The notes beneath the pieces are model-generated. The model made no database searches, was not told the origin of the DNA, and saw only the letters and a list, made by a program, of their open reading frames with translations. Of a stretch of DNA of 5,537 nucleotides, positions 1 through 5,537 are shown piece by piece. Numbering within the stretch: position 1 is the stretch's first letter; each line of letters starts with the position of its first letter. This stretch comes from an uncultured Bacteroidota bacterium (GTDB lineage: Bacteria; Bacteroidota; Bacteroidia; UKL13-3). Position numbers and translations under genes: made by a program. The stretch covers positions 1-5,537 of the forward strand of contig CAIUEQ010000156.1 in the NCBI GenBank assembly GCA_903898215.1, written 5' to 3'.

Positions 1-22
1 AAATGTTAGACTAGCAAAGAAC

Positions 23-49
23 AAAAAAAGCCACTCTTAAAGTAGCCTT
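23..49 (-). terminator. Intrinsic terminator after tRNA-Leu
   Basis: Read on the minus strand, a GCTACT / AGTGGC stem (six pairs, one of them G-T) closes a five-base loop. It is extended outward by one G-T and two A-T pairs and runs into seven T's. It begins four bases after the tRNA's last base, which is where a Rho-independent terminator for the leftward bTHX-tRNA transcript would lie. No competing gene is visible in the first 53 bases. Confidence 0.8.
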
Positions 50-53
50 GATG

Positions 54-137
54 TGCTGCGAAAGAGACTCGAACTCTTACACCCGTAAGGGCACCACCCC
101 CTCAAAGTGGCATGTCTACCAATTTCACCACCGCAGC
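54..137 (-). tRNA. tRNA-Leu (anticodon GAG)
   Basis: The minus strand folds as a class II tRNA. The seven-base acceptor stem is GCTGCGG with TCGCAGC, followed by discriminator A. The D-arm contains AATTGGTAGA. The anticodon stem is CCACT/GGTGG around the loop TTGAGGG, giving anticodon GAG (plus-strand 101-103), which reads CUC and CUU leucine codons. The long variable arm has a CCC-TTAC-GGG hairpin typical of leucine tRNAs, and the T-arm is AAGAG-TTCGAGT-CTCTT. CCA is not encoded (the bases after the discriminator are CAT), so it must be added by a nucleotidyltransferase. The gene lies 28 bases after the bTHX stop with no terminator between, so the two are probably co-transcribed and the tRNA released by processing. 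That last point is inference. Confidence 0.96.
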
Positions 138-165
138 ATTTTATTTTTTTTTTGAAGGGTAAAGA

Positions 166-264
166 TTATTTCTTTTTAGCTTTGATAGCACGTTTGTTGC
201 GCGTTTTTCCGAAAGAACCATTCTTCATTTTACCGATTTTTGTTTTGATGTCGCCTTTTCCCAT
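166..264 (-). CDS. Small ribosomal subunit protein bTHX (30S THX)
   Basis: This 32-residue, very basic protein has an ATG at 264-262 and TAA at 168-166. It begins MGKGDIKTKIGK and continues with GSFGKTRNKR and a lysine-rich tail ending KAKKK. The pattern MGKGD-x-x-T-x-x-GK, then G-[ST]-[FY]-G, then a basic end is that of the THX family. THX was first seen in the Thermus 30S subunit, where it sits in the head and stabilises rRNA packing; homologues are widespread in Bacteroidota. There is no Shine-Dalgarno sequence; the start is preceded by an A/T-rich stretch, as is usual in this phylum. The gene lies just upstream of tRNA-Leu and downstream of the oxoamine synthase, all on one strand. It falls below common ORF length cut-offs and overlaps a spurious 63-residue plus-strand frame (107-298). 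Identification rests on motif recall, not a search. Confidence 0.87.
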   Translation of the reverse strand: MGKGDIKTKIGKMKNGSFGKTRNKRAIKAKKK

Positions 265-286
265 GATTATATTTTTTTATTTAAGA

Positions 287-310
287 TGGCGAAGATAATT
301 TTTTTCGCCA
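287..310. other. Perfect 7-bp inverted repeat in the bTHX leader
   Basis: TGGCGAA (287-293) and TTCGCCA (304-310) are perfect complements separated by a ten-base A/T-rich loop. Neither strand has a T-run directly after the stem, so it does not look like a standard intrinsic terminator. It lies 22 bases upstream of the bTHX start and about 90 bases after the oxoamine synthase stop. It could be a leader structure for bTHX, a weak 3' end or processing site for the upstream gene, or chance in AT-rich DNA. The rest of 265-401 contains no gene I can see and no convincing promoter on the minus strand. Confidence 0.4.
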
Positions 311-401
311 ATTCATTGCAAGCGTTAGCTAAGTTCTTTTGTATGAAAAGTTCGAATAAGAAATATCAAATGTTAGAAATTTAAAATTCGCTTTTTTAAA
401 A

Positions 402-1655
402 TTAATGTGATTCTCCCATTGAAACAATTCTCGTTTCACCGTAAGTACCGTTTTTTAATTTTTCTCTTACTTCTGTAAATGCTTGAATGGTTTCTTCCAC
501 ATCAGCAAGGCTATGAGAAGCAGTAGGAATAATTCGTAGTAAAATCATCCCTTTTGGTATCACAGGATAAATTACAATCGAACAGAAAATTTTGTAATTC
601 TCTCTTAAATCATGAACGATGGAAGTGGCTTCGCCAACTGTACCGTTAAGCATCACTGGTGTTACAGGAGAATTTGTTTGGCCAATATTGAAACCTCTTT
701 CTCTAAAACCGTTTTGCAATGCATGAACAATTTTCCATAAATTTTCAAGATGTTGTTTTTCACTTCTGATCATATCCAATCGTTTCAATGCTCCTTTTAC
801 AATAGCCATCGGCACTGATTTGGCATATATTTGTGATCTCAAATTATATCTGAAATATTTAACAATTTCTTTTTTTCCTGCAATAAAACCACCAATCAAA
901 GCCATTGATTTTGCAAAGGTTGCAAAGTATAAATCGATACCATCGATACAATTTTGTTCTTCTCCAATTCCGGCTCCTGTTTTCCCCATTGTTCCAAAAC
1001 CATGTGCATCATCAACTAGTAAACGAAATTGAAATTTCTTTTTCAACTCTACAATTTCGGCAACATTTCCTTGAGCTCCTGTCATTCCGAAAACACCTTC
1101 GGTGATAACTAAAATAGCTCCTCCGGTTTCTTCCACAATTTTGGTAGAACGCTCTAACTGTTGCTCCAAACTTACGATATCATTATGCTTGTAACTAAAG
1201 CGTTTTCCAATATGAAGGCGAACACCATCCATGATACATGCATGCGATTCGGCATCATAAATAATAACATCATGGCGGTCAACTAAACAATCAATTGCTG
1301 ATACCATTCCTTGGTATCCGTAATTTAACAATAGGGCATCTTCTTTTTTTACAAATGCAGCTAGTTCACTATCTAATTGCTCATGAAAAACACTGTTACC
1401 ACTCATCATTCGAGCACCCATCGGATAAGCCAAACCAAATTCGGCTGCGGCTTCTGCATCAACTTTTCTAACTTCAGGATGATTAGCCAATCCTAAATAA
1501 TTATTTAAACTCCAGTTAAGCAACGATTTCCCTTTAAATATCATCCGTGGAGCAATCTCCCCTTCAAGTCTAGGAAACATATAATATCCGTATGCATCAT
1601 CAGCCCACATTCCAAGAGGGTTAGCTTTTTTTGTGATCTTCTCAAATAAATCCAT
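402..1655 (-). CDS. Alpha-oxoamine synthase family PLP-dependent acyltransferase
   Basis: This 417-residue cytosolic fold-type I PLP enzyme belongs to the family of 8-amino-7-oxononanoate synthase (BioF), 2-amino-3-ketobutyrate CoA ligase (Kbl) and serine palmitoyltransferase, which condense an amino acid with an acyl thioester and release CO2. Visible landmarks are the early NNYLGLANHPEV motif (51-62), GARMMSG (80-86), the cofactor-stacking histidine in DAESHA (His138), the PLP-nitrogen aspartate in DDAHGFG (Asp215, with His218), the Schiff-base lysine in TFAKS (Lys249) and a C-terminal RIIPTASHSLADVEE segment. I chose the ATG at 1655. A frame reaching 1727 would add 24 residues (MNMFVFCILLHP...) with no family resemblance, and it would span a promoter-like site at 1698-1729. 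The NPLGMW...YYMFPRLEGE N-terminus matches a Bacteroidota-type member often named generically as an aminotransferase. The likeliest roles are serine palmitoyltransferase or the cysteate acyltransferase of sulfonolipid synthesis. There is no biotin operon or threonine dehydrogenase beside it to favour BioF or Kbl. The exact substrate is unresolved. Confidence 0.9.
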   Translation of the reverse strand: MDLFEKITKKANPLGMWADDAYGYYMFPRLEGEIAPRMIFKGKSLLNWSLNNYLGLANHPEVRKVDAEAAAEFGLAYPMGARMMSGNSVFHEQLDSELAAFVKKEDALLLNYGYQGMVSAIDCLVDRHDVIIYDAESHACIMDGVRLHIGKRFSYKHNDIVSLEQQLERSTKIVEETGGAILVITEGVFGMTGAQGNVAEIVELKKKFQFRLLVDDAHGFGTMGKTGAGIGEEQNCIDGIDLYFATFAKSMALIGGFIAGKKEIVKYFRYNLRSQIYAKSVPMAIVKGALKRLDMIRSEKQHLENLWKIVHALQNGFRERGFNIGQTNSPVTPVMLNGTVGEATSIVHDLRENYKIFCSIVIYPVIPKGMILLRIIPTASHSLADVEETIQAFTEVREKLKNGTYGETRIVSMGESH

Positions 1656-1697
1656 GTTACAATTTAGTTTAATATTTAGTGTGCAAAATAATGGATG

Positions 1698-1729
1698 CAA
1701 AAGTATGCAGAAAACAAACATGTTCACAA
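1698..1729 (-). promoter_or_regulatory. Candidate promoter for the oxoamine synthase
   Basis: On the minus strand TTG (1729-1727) is followed by 21 bases and TACTTTTG (1705-1698). This matches the Bacteroidota housekeeping consensus of a TTG-type -33 element and a TAnnTTTG -7 element. Transcription would start near 1691, leaving a leader of about 36 bases before the ATG at 1655. This supports the shorter protein start, since the upstream ATG at 1727 would lie inside the promoter. It is a consensus match only. Confidence 0.5.
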
Positions 1730-1799
1730 TTTACTAAAACTGATATTATTCATGTTTTAATGTTGCAAAATAAATTTGTTTCGCAGCGTTATATTTCAT

Positions 1800-1829
1800 C
1801 TTGAGAAATGAAAAGTTTGTATAAGTTTG
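1800..1829 (+). promoter_or_regulatory. Candidate promoter of the nuo operon
   Basis: CTTG (1800-1803), 18 bases, then TAAGTTTG (1822-1829) fit the Bacteroidota -33/-7 consensus. The expected start point near 1836 leaves a short leader of about 18 bases before the nuoA ATG at 1854. A second exact -7 match, TAAATTTG at 1771-1778, has no good upstream partner and is less likely. No other promoter is evident between nuoA and nuoE, so this would drive the whole visible operon. Confidence 0.5.
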
Positions 1830-1853
1830 CACGTCTTTTAAAGAATAAGTAAT

Positions 1854-2216
1854 ATGTCAACATCAATTGATTATATCGCAATATTTATCCAGTTTTTAGT
1901 TGCAGCCGGTTTTGTTTTAATTGTAATTGTTTCAACACATTTTCTTGGGCCTAAAAGAAGCACAAAAGCAAAGCTTGCTTCTTTTGAATGTGGCATAGAG
2001 AGTGTTGGAAATGCCCGTCTTCCTTTCAATGTTAGATATTTTTTAACGGCAATACTTTTTGTAATGTTCGATGTCGAAGTGATATTCATGTATCCTTGGG
2101 CAGTTAATTTTAAACAATTACAAAATGGATTCTTGGAGATGTTCTTATTTATAGCTCCGCTGTTGATTGTATTTATTTATATTATTAAAAAAGGTGGATT
2201 GCAGTGGGACAGATAA
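1854..2216 (+). CDS. nuoA: NADH-quinone oxidoreductase subunit A
   Basis: This is the small membrane subunit of complex I (ND3 homologue), 120 residues, the normal size. Three hydrophobic helices are visible at about 8-30, 61-82 and 93-111. Between the first two lies the family's long loop with SFECGIES (Cys46), which in known structures approaches the quinone cavity. Helix 2 carries FDVEVIFMYPWA with conserved acidic residues Asp73 and Glu75. The C-terminus KGGLQWDR is typical. It is the first gene of the nuo run, 18 bases after the predicted transcription start and divergent from the oxoamine synthase. A 54-base AT-rich spacer, the longest inside the operon, separates it from nuoB; I see no terminator or promoter there. 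Confidence 0.97.
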   Translation: MSTSIDYIAIFIQFLVAAGFVLIVIVSTHFLGPKRSTKAKLASFECGIESVGNARLPFNVRYFLTAILFVMFDVEVIFMYPWAVNFKQLQNGFLEMFLFIAPLLIVFIYIIKKGGLQWDR

Positions 2217-2270
2217 CCTATTATAATTGGTTAAATAATAATAAATTTTATCCAAAGAATTGAATTTAAT

Positions 2271-2816
2271 ATGTCGTCAACAATAGAAATAGTAGAATCA
2301 CCTGCCGGAATTGAAGGTCCGGGATTTTTTGCCACATCACTTGATAAAGTAATTGGTTTGGCAAGAGCAAATTCACTTTGGCCTTTACCATTTGCCACCT
2401 CATGTTGCGGTATCGAATTCATGGGAACCATGGCATCAAATTATGATCTTGGAAGATTTGGAGCTGAGCGCTTAAGTTTTTCTCCACGACAAGCTGATTT
2501 ATTAATGGTGATGGGAACAATCTCAAAAAAAATGGGCCCGGTTTTAAAACAAGTGTATACCCAAATGGCTGAACCACGTTGGGTTTTAGCTGTTGGAGCT
2601 TGTGCAACAAGTGGAGGAATATTTGATACTTATTCTGTACTTCAAGGAATCGATAAAGTTATTCCTGTTGATGTATACGTTCCTGGTTGCCCACCTCGTC
2701 CTGAACAAATTATTGACGGTTTGATTAAAATTCAAGAATTAGTAAAAAATGAAAGATTGAACAGGAGAAATTCTGAAGAATATAAAAAATTATTAGGCTC
2801 ATACGGAATTGAATAA
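2271..2816 (+). CDS. nuoB: NADH-quinone oxidoreductase subunit B
   Basis: This 181-residue subunit (PSST homologue) holds the terminal [4Fe-4S] cluster N2, which passes electrons to quinone. The four ligand cysteines are all present: the adjacent pair Cys45-Cys46 in ATSCCGIEFMG, Cys111 in VGACATSGG and Cys140 in VPGCPPRPE. The stretch YDLGRFGAERLSFSPRQAD is the usual loop at the NuoD interface, and the YSVLQGIDKVIPVDVYVPGC segment is strongly family-like. Length is normal. The protein is peripheral, on the cytoplasmic side at the membrane junction. nuoC begins six bases after its stop, consistent with translational coupling. Confidence 0.98.
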   Translation: MSSTIEIVESPAGIEGPGFFATSLDKVIGLARANSLWPLPFATSCCGIEFMGTMASNYDLGRFGAERLSFSPRQADLLMVMGTISKKMGPVLKQVYTQMAEPRWVLAVGACATSGGIFDTYSVLQGIDKVIPVDVYVPGCPPRPEQIIDGLIKIQELVKNERLNRRNSEEYKKLLGSYGIE

Positions 2817-2822
2817 TTAAGA

Positions 2823-3329
2823 ATGGCTGACATTAACAACGAATATCTTTTACAAAAATTAAAGAGCCAATTTGGTTCTGATATTCTTTCACACGAAGAA
2901 ACTTATGGAATGCTTTCCATTATTCTAAGTAAGGATAAAAACTTAGAATTACTTACTTGGCTTTACAACGAAAGCGAGTTAAAATTTCAATTTCTCACTG
3001 ATGTTTGCGGAATACATTTCCCTGATAATAAAGATAACGAGCTTGGAGTAGTATACCATCTTCATAGTTTGGTAAATAATATCAGGCTTCGAGTAAAATG
3101 TTTTATGCCCGTTTCAAATCCTAGTATTCAATCAGCAACTTCTATTTTTAGTAGTGCCAATTGGCAGGAACGTGAAACATTCGATTTCTACGGAATTATT
3201 TTCGAAGGACATCCAAATCTTAAGCGCATTGTAAATGTTGATGAAATGGATTATTTCCCAATGAGAAAAGAATATCCACTTGAAGACGGAACAAGAACTG
3301 ATAAAGACGATAAATATTTTGGACGTTAA
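2823..3329 (+). CDS. nuoC: NADH-quinone oxidoreductase subunit C
   Basis: This 168-residue homologue of the mitochondrial 30-kDa subunit is part of the hydrophilic connecting module, where it packs against NuoD; it binds no cofactor. The family signature ERETFDFYGIIFEGHPNL followed by KRI spans about residues 116-136. Upstream, LTDVCGIHFP and VVYHLHSLVNNIRLRVK are the expected core strands. The C-terminus FPMRKEYPLED is also conserved. It is a stand-alone gene, not the NuoCD fusion known from E. coli. Its stop lies four bases before the chosen nuoD ATG, in a different frame. Confidence 0.97.
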   Translation: MADINNEYLLQKLKSQFGSDILSHEETYGMLSIILSKDKNLELLTWLYNESELKFQFLTDVCGIHFPDNKDNELGVVYHLHSLVNNIRLRVKCFMPVSNPSIQSATSIFSSANWQERETFDFYGIIFEGHPNLKRIVNVDEMDYFPMRKEYPLEDGTRTDKDDKYFGR

Positions 3330-3333
3330 TACT

Positions 3334-4533
3334 ATGCAAAACGAAATAATTGATATTGACGAAAAGCACAAGGAATATACAACCTTAAACCTTGGTCCTA
3401 CACATCCGGCAACACATGGTATTTTCCAAAATGTATTGACAATGGATGGTGAGATCATTGTTAACAGCGAACAAACTGTTGGATATATTCACCGTGCATT
3501 TGAAAAAATTGCTGAACACCGTCCGTTTTATCAGGTAACAACTTTAACCGATCGTTTAAATTATTGTTCATCTCCAATTAATAATATGGGATGGCACATG
3601 ACGGTAGAAAAGCTGCTGGGAGTTGAGATGCCAAAACGTGTTGATTATATGCGTGTAATCATTATGGAACTTGCTCGTATTTCTGATCATATTGTTTGTA
3701 ATTCGGTTATCGGAGTTGATACAGGAGCATTAACTCCTTTCTGTTTTATTTTTCAAGATAGAGAAAAGATTTATGACATTTTTGAGCAGATGTGCGGTGC
3801 ACGTTTGACAACAAATATCGGGAGAATAGGTGGGTTAGACAGAGATTGGAACGATGAGGTTTATCGTTTGATACGTAAATTTTTAAAAGAATTTCCGGTA
3901 GCATTTCGTCAGTTTACAAACTTGCTCGAACGCAACAGAATATTTTTAGATCGTATCACGGGTATCGGACCAATATCAGCTGAAAGAGCTTTGAATTATG
4001 GTTTTGCCGGACCAAATTTACGTGCAGCAGGAGTTGATTACGATGTTCGGGTGGCTACACCTTACAGTTCATATCAAGATTTTGATTTTAAAATTCCTGT
4101 AGGAACAAATGGTGATACTTATGATCGTTTTATGGTTCGACAAGGTGAAATTTGGGAAAGTTTAAGAATCATTGAACAAGCATTAGAAAACTTGCCTCCA
4201 GGGAAATTCTTTGCAGAAGTTCCTGAATTTTATTTGCCTCCCAAAGAAGATGTTTACAATAATATGGAAGCATTGATATGGCATTTTAAAATTGTGATGG
4301 GCGAAACAGATGTTCCTAAAGGTGAAGTATATCATAGCGTTGAAGGAGCAAATGGAGAACTTGGCTATTATTTAGTGAGTGATGGAGGAAGAGCTGCCTA
4401 TCGTTTGCATTTTCGCAGACCATGTTTTATTTACTATCAGGCATTTCCTGAAATGGTAAAAGGTGCTGTTATTGGTGATGCAATCCTTACAATGAGTAGC
4501 ATGAATGTGATTGCCGGAGAATTAGACGGATAA
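3334..4533 (+). CDS. nuoD: NADH-quinone oxidoreductase subunit D
   Basis: This 399-residue homologue of the 49-kDa subunit shapes the quinone pocket with NuoB. It shows GPTHPATHG (21-29), with the histidine region that contacts the quinone head group in known structures, the signature YIHRAFEK (51-58) and TDRLNY (72-77), whose tyrosine corresponds to the quinone-binding Tyr. A GRIGGLDRDW segment (163-172) and the late SVEGANGELGYYLVSDG (335-351) are typical. I chose the ATG at 3334, four bases after the nuoC stop. The open frame continues up to an ATG at 3280, but that would overlap nuoC by 50 bases and add 18 residues with no family likeness. The protein ends GELDG, where many homologues end with Asp-Arg; other residues at this end may be normal in Bacteroidota. 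Confidence 0.97.
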   Translation: MQNEIIDIDEKHKEYTTLNLGPTHPATHGIFQNVLTMDGEIIVNSEQTVGYIHRAFEKIAEHRPFYQVTTLTDRLNYCSSPINNMGWHMTVEKLLGVEMPKRVDYMRVIIMELARISDHIVCNSVIGVDTGALTPFCFIFQDREKIYDIFEQMCGARLTTNIGRIGGLDRDWNDEVYRLIRKFLKEFPVAFRQFTNLLERNRIFLDRITGIGPISAERALNYGFAGPNLRAAGVDYDVRVATPYSSYQDFDFKIPVGTNGDTYDRFMVRQGEIWESLRIIEQALENLPPGKFFAEVPEFYLPPKEDVYNNMEALIWHFKIVMGETDVPKGEVYHSVEGANGELGYYLVSDGGRAAYRLHFRRPCFIYYQAFPEMVKGAVIGDAILTMSSMNVIAGELDG

Positions 4534-4549
4534 TAAATTTCGAATAAAG

Positions 4550-5095
4550 ATGAGTGAACAAAAAGAAATAAAATTTAGTAACGAAACGATGGAGCTTATT
4601 CAAAGCCTTATCAAACGTTATCCTGAAGGTAAACAGAAGTCAGCTTTATTACCTCTGTTACATTTGGCTCAAGCCGAATTTGATGGATGGTTAAGTGTTC
4701 CCGCAATGGATCTTGTTGCTTCCATTCTTAAAATTCAGAATATAGAAGTATATGAAGTTGCTTCATTTTATTCGATGTACAATTTGAAACCTGTTGGAAA
4801 ATGTGTGATTGAAGTTTGTAGAACAAGTTCATGTTGGCTTAGAGGTTCGGATGATATTGTTCATCACATTGAAAAGAAATTACATATTAAAGAAGGCGAA
4901 ACAACAGCTGATGGAAAATTTACTTTAAAAACTGTTGAATGCCTTGGATCTTGTGGAACTGCACCAATGCTGCAAATTGGTGAAAAATATCATGAGAATC
5001 TTACCATCGAGAAAGTTGACAGCTTGCTTGATCAATGGAAACAATCAGAAAAACACAGCACTTATTTAGATAGTGATACATTTAGAAAAAATTAA
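4550..5095 (+). CDS. nuoE: NADH-quinone oxidoreductase subunit E (24-kDa type)
   Basis: This 181-residue thioredoxin-like subunit of the NADH-oxidising module carries the [2Fe-2S] cluster N1a next to NuoF's flavin. All four ligands are visible: Cys90 and Cys95 in CRTSSCWLRGS, and Cys131 and Cys135 in CLGSCGTAP. The N-terminal helical domain has IKRYPEGKQKSALLPLLHLAQ and VYEVASFYSMY, both characteristic. It starts 16 bases after the nuoD stop. The last 20 or so residues, after the LLDQWK helix, are polar and probably a flexible tail. NuoE normally needs NuoF; nuoF is not in the window and is expected beyond the inserted GxxExxY gene. The closest alternatives, the homologous small subunits of NAD-linked hydrogenases or formate dehydrogenases, are excluded by the nuo context. 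Confidence 0.97.
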   Translation: MSEQKEIKFSNETMELIQSLIKRYPEGKQKSALLPLLHLAQAEFDGWLSVPAMDLVASILKIQNIEVYEVASFYSMYNLKPVGKCVIEVCRTSSCWLRGSDDIVHHIEKKLHIKEGETTADGKFTLKTVECLGSCGTAPMLQIGEKYHENLTIEKVDSLLDQWKQSEKHSTYLDSDTFRKN

Positions 5096-5100
5096 AATGC

Positions 5101-5118
5101 CACAGATTGCACAGATTA
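5101..5118 (+). repeat. Tandem CACAGATT repeat before the GxxExxY gene
   Basis: CACAGATTG and CACAGATTA stand head to tail as two nine-base units that differ only in the last base. They fill most of the 24-base gap between the nuoE stop (5095) and the ATG at 5120. From memory, short CACAGATT-type repeats recur beside GxxExxY genes in many genomes, which would make this the left edge of a dispersed element; that is recall, not something this window can prove. No second copy occurs before the window ends. Confidence 0.6.
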
Positions 5119-5119
5119 A

Positions 5120-5523
5120 ATGGTTGATTTACTAAAAGATTTCAACGAGAAAAAGTTTCTATATAAAGATGAAACTTACAAAGTGATCGGTGCATGTATG
5201 GAAGTACATAAAATACTTGGGAAAGGGCTTTTGGAAGTTGTTTATAAAGATGCGATGGAATTGAATTTGGAGCAAAATCAATTCCATATCAAAGAGAAAA
5301 AAAGTTTGAAATTAAATATAAAGATGTTATTTTAAACCATTGTTTCTATTCTGATTTTGTAGCATTTGATAAAATTATTGTTGAAATCAAAGCTCAAAAA
5401 AATGGAATAGGAGAAGAAAACGAAAAGCAACTGATAAATTATCTAGCAATCGCAAAATTTAAAGTTGGTTTGCTTATTAATTTTGGAGAAGATTCATTGG
5501 TATATAAAAGAATAGCATTATAA
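5120..5523 (+). pseudogene. GxxExxY family protein, frameshifted at an A7 run
   Basis: The first frame gives 71 residues ending in an unrelated tail and a TAA at 5333-5335. Moving to the -1 frame at the seven A's (5297-5303) restores an intact protein of 134 residues to the TAA at 5521. The N-terminal part has YKVIGACMEVHKILGKG and the name-giving motif GLLEVVY (Gly36, Glu39, Tyr42). The C-terminal part has SDFVAFDKIIVEIKA (Asp79, Glu89, Lys91), then QLINYL and KVGLLINFGEDSLVYKR. The combined length fits this family of about 125-135 residues. The D...ExK arrangement resembles the PD-(D/E)xK nuclease fold, but the family's function is, to my knowledge, not established. The downstream half has no ATG of its own within its conserved portion. 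The break may be a real mutation, an assembly error in the homopolymer, or slippage. The gene lies where nuoF would be expected and is preceded by a tandem repeat. Confidence 0.85.
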
Positions 5524-5537
5524 AAAAATAAATAAAA

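Noticed and set aside
107..298. Plus-strand open frame of 63 residues
   Set aside because: It overlaps the 5' part of tRNA-Leu and is antisense to the bTHX gene; the phenylalanine-rich translation is just the complement of lysine codons.
367..375. Possible minus-strand -7 box (TAACATTTG) upstream of bTHX
   Set aside because: It has three bases instead of two between TA and TTTG, and no TTG element at the right distance, so I do not call a promoter.
375..401. Possible terminator after the oxoamine synthase in the TTTAAAATT-rich stretch
   Set aside because: The repeats are A/T only and mostly direct; no stable stem with a T-run can be drawn on the minus strand.
820..1105. Two plus-strand open frames antisense to the oxoamine synthase
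   Set aside because: They are shadows of a well-conserved enzyme gene and show no recognisable domain or start signal.
2217..2270. Possible internal promoter or attenuator between nuoA and nuoB
   Set aside because: The 54 bases hold no TAnnTTTG match and no GC-containing hairpin; it looks like simple AT-rich spacer.
3280..3333. Upstream ATG for nuoD giving a 50-base overlap with nuoC
   Set aside because: The added 18 residues do not look like any NuoD N-terminus, and an ATG four bases after the nuoC stop fits operon spacing better.
3132..3458. Minus-strand open frame of 108 residues across the nuoC-nuoD junction
   Set aside because: It is antisense to the conserved ends of two complex I subunits and resembles no family I know.

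Overview
The window is AT-rich DNA from a member of the Bacteroidota. Three signs support this. Promoter-like sites match the phylum's consensus (TTG, about 20 bases, then TAnnTTTG), and no strong Shine-Dalgarno sites precede the genes. A tiny bTHX-type ribosomal protein gene is present. The alpha-oxoamine synthase is of a form I recall from this phylum. The respiratory operon encodes NuoE and has separate nuoC and nuoD. As I recall, gut Bacteroides lack the NuoEFG module, so this points to a NADH-oxidising, probably aerobic or facultative lineage. I cannot name a genus.

Layout. The left third (about 1-1730) reads leftward. Going right to left it holds a PLP-dependent alpha-oxoamine synthase (402-1655), a 137-base spacer with a small perfect hairpin, a 32-residue bTHX gene (166-264), tRNA-Leu(GAG) (54-137) and an intrinsic terminator just after the tRNA (23-49). 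The stretch 1656-1853 is a divergent promoter region with one good promoter candidate per direction. From 1854 rightward runs the start of the complex I operon: nuoA, nuoB, nuoC, nuoD and nuoE, closely spaced and in the usual order. After nuoE the expected nuoF does not follow. Instead there is a short tandem repeat (CACAGATT twice) and a GxxExxY-family gene whose reading frame breaks at a run of seven A's. The window ends 14 bases after that gene, so the rest of the operon is not visible.

How the parts work together. NuoB, C and D belong to the hydrophilic connecting module of NADH:quinone oxidoreductase. This module carries cluster N2 and forms much of the quinone pocket. NuoA is a membrane subunit next to that pocket, and NuoE is part of the NADH-oxidising module. 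The oxoamine synthase makes a long-chain base precursor or a related acyl-amino-acid product (inference). The bTHX and tRNA genes serve translation and probably share a transcript.

Most of the window is ordinary housekeeping DNA. The part most worth a second look is the GxxExxY cassette and its repeat at the nuoE 3' side, together with its frameshift. I see no clear sign of a wholly new system.
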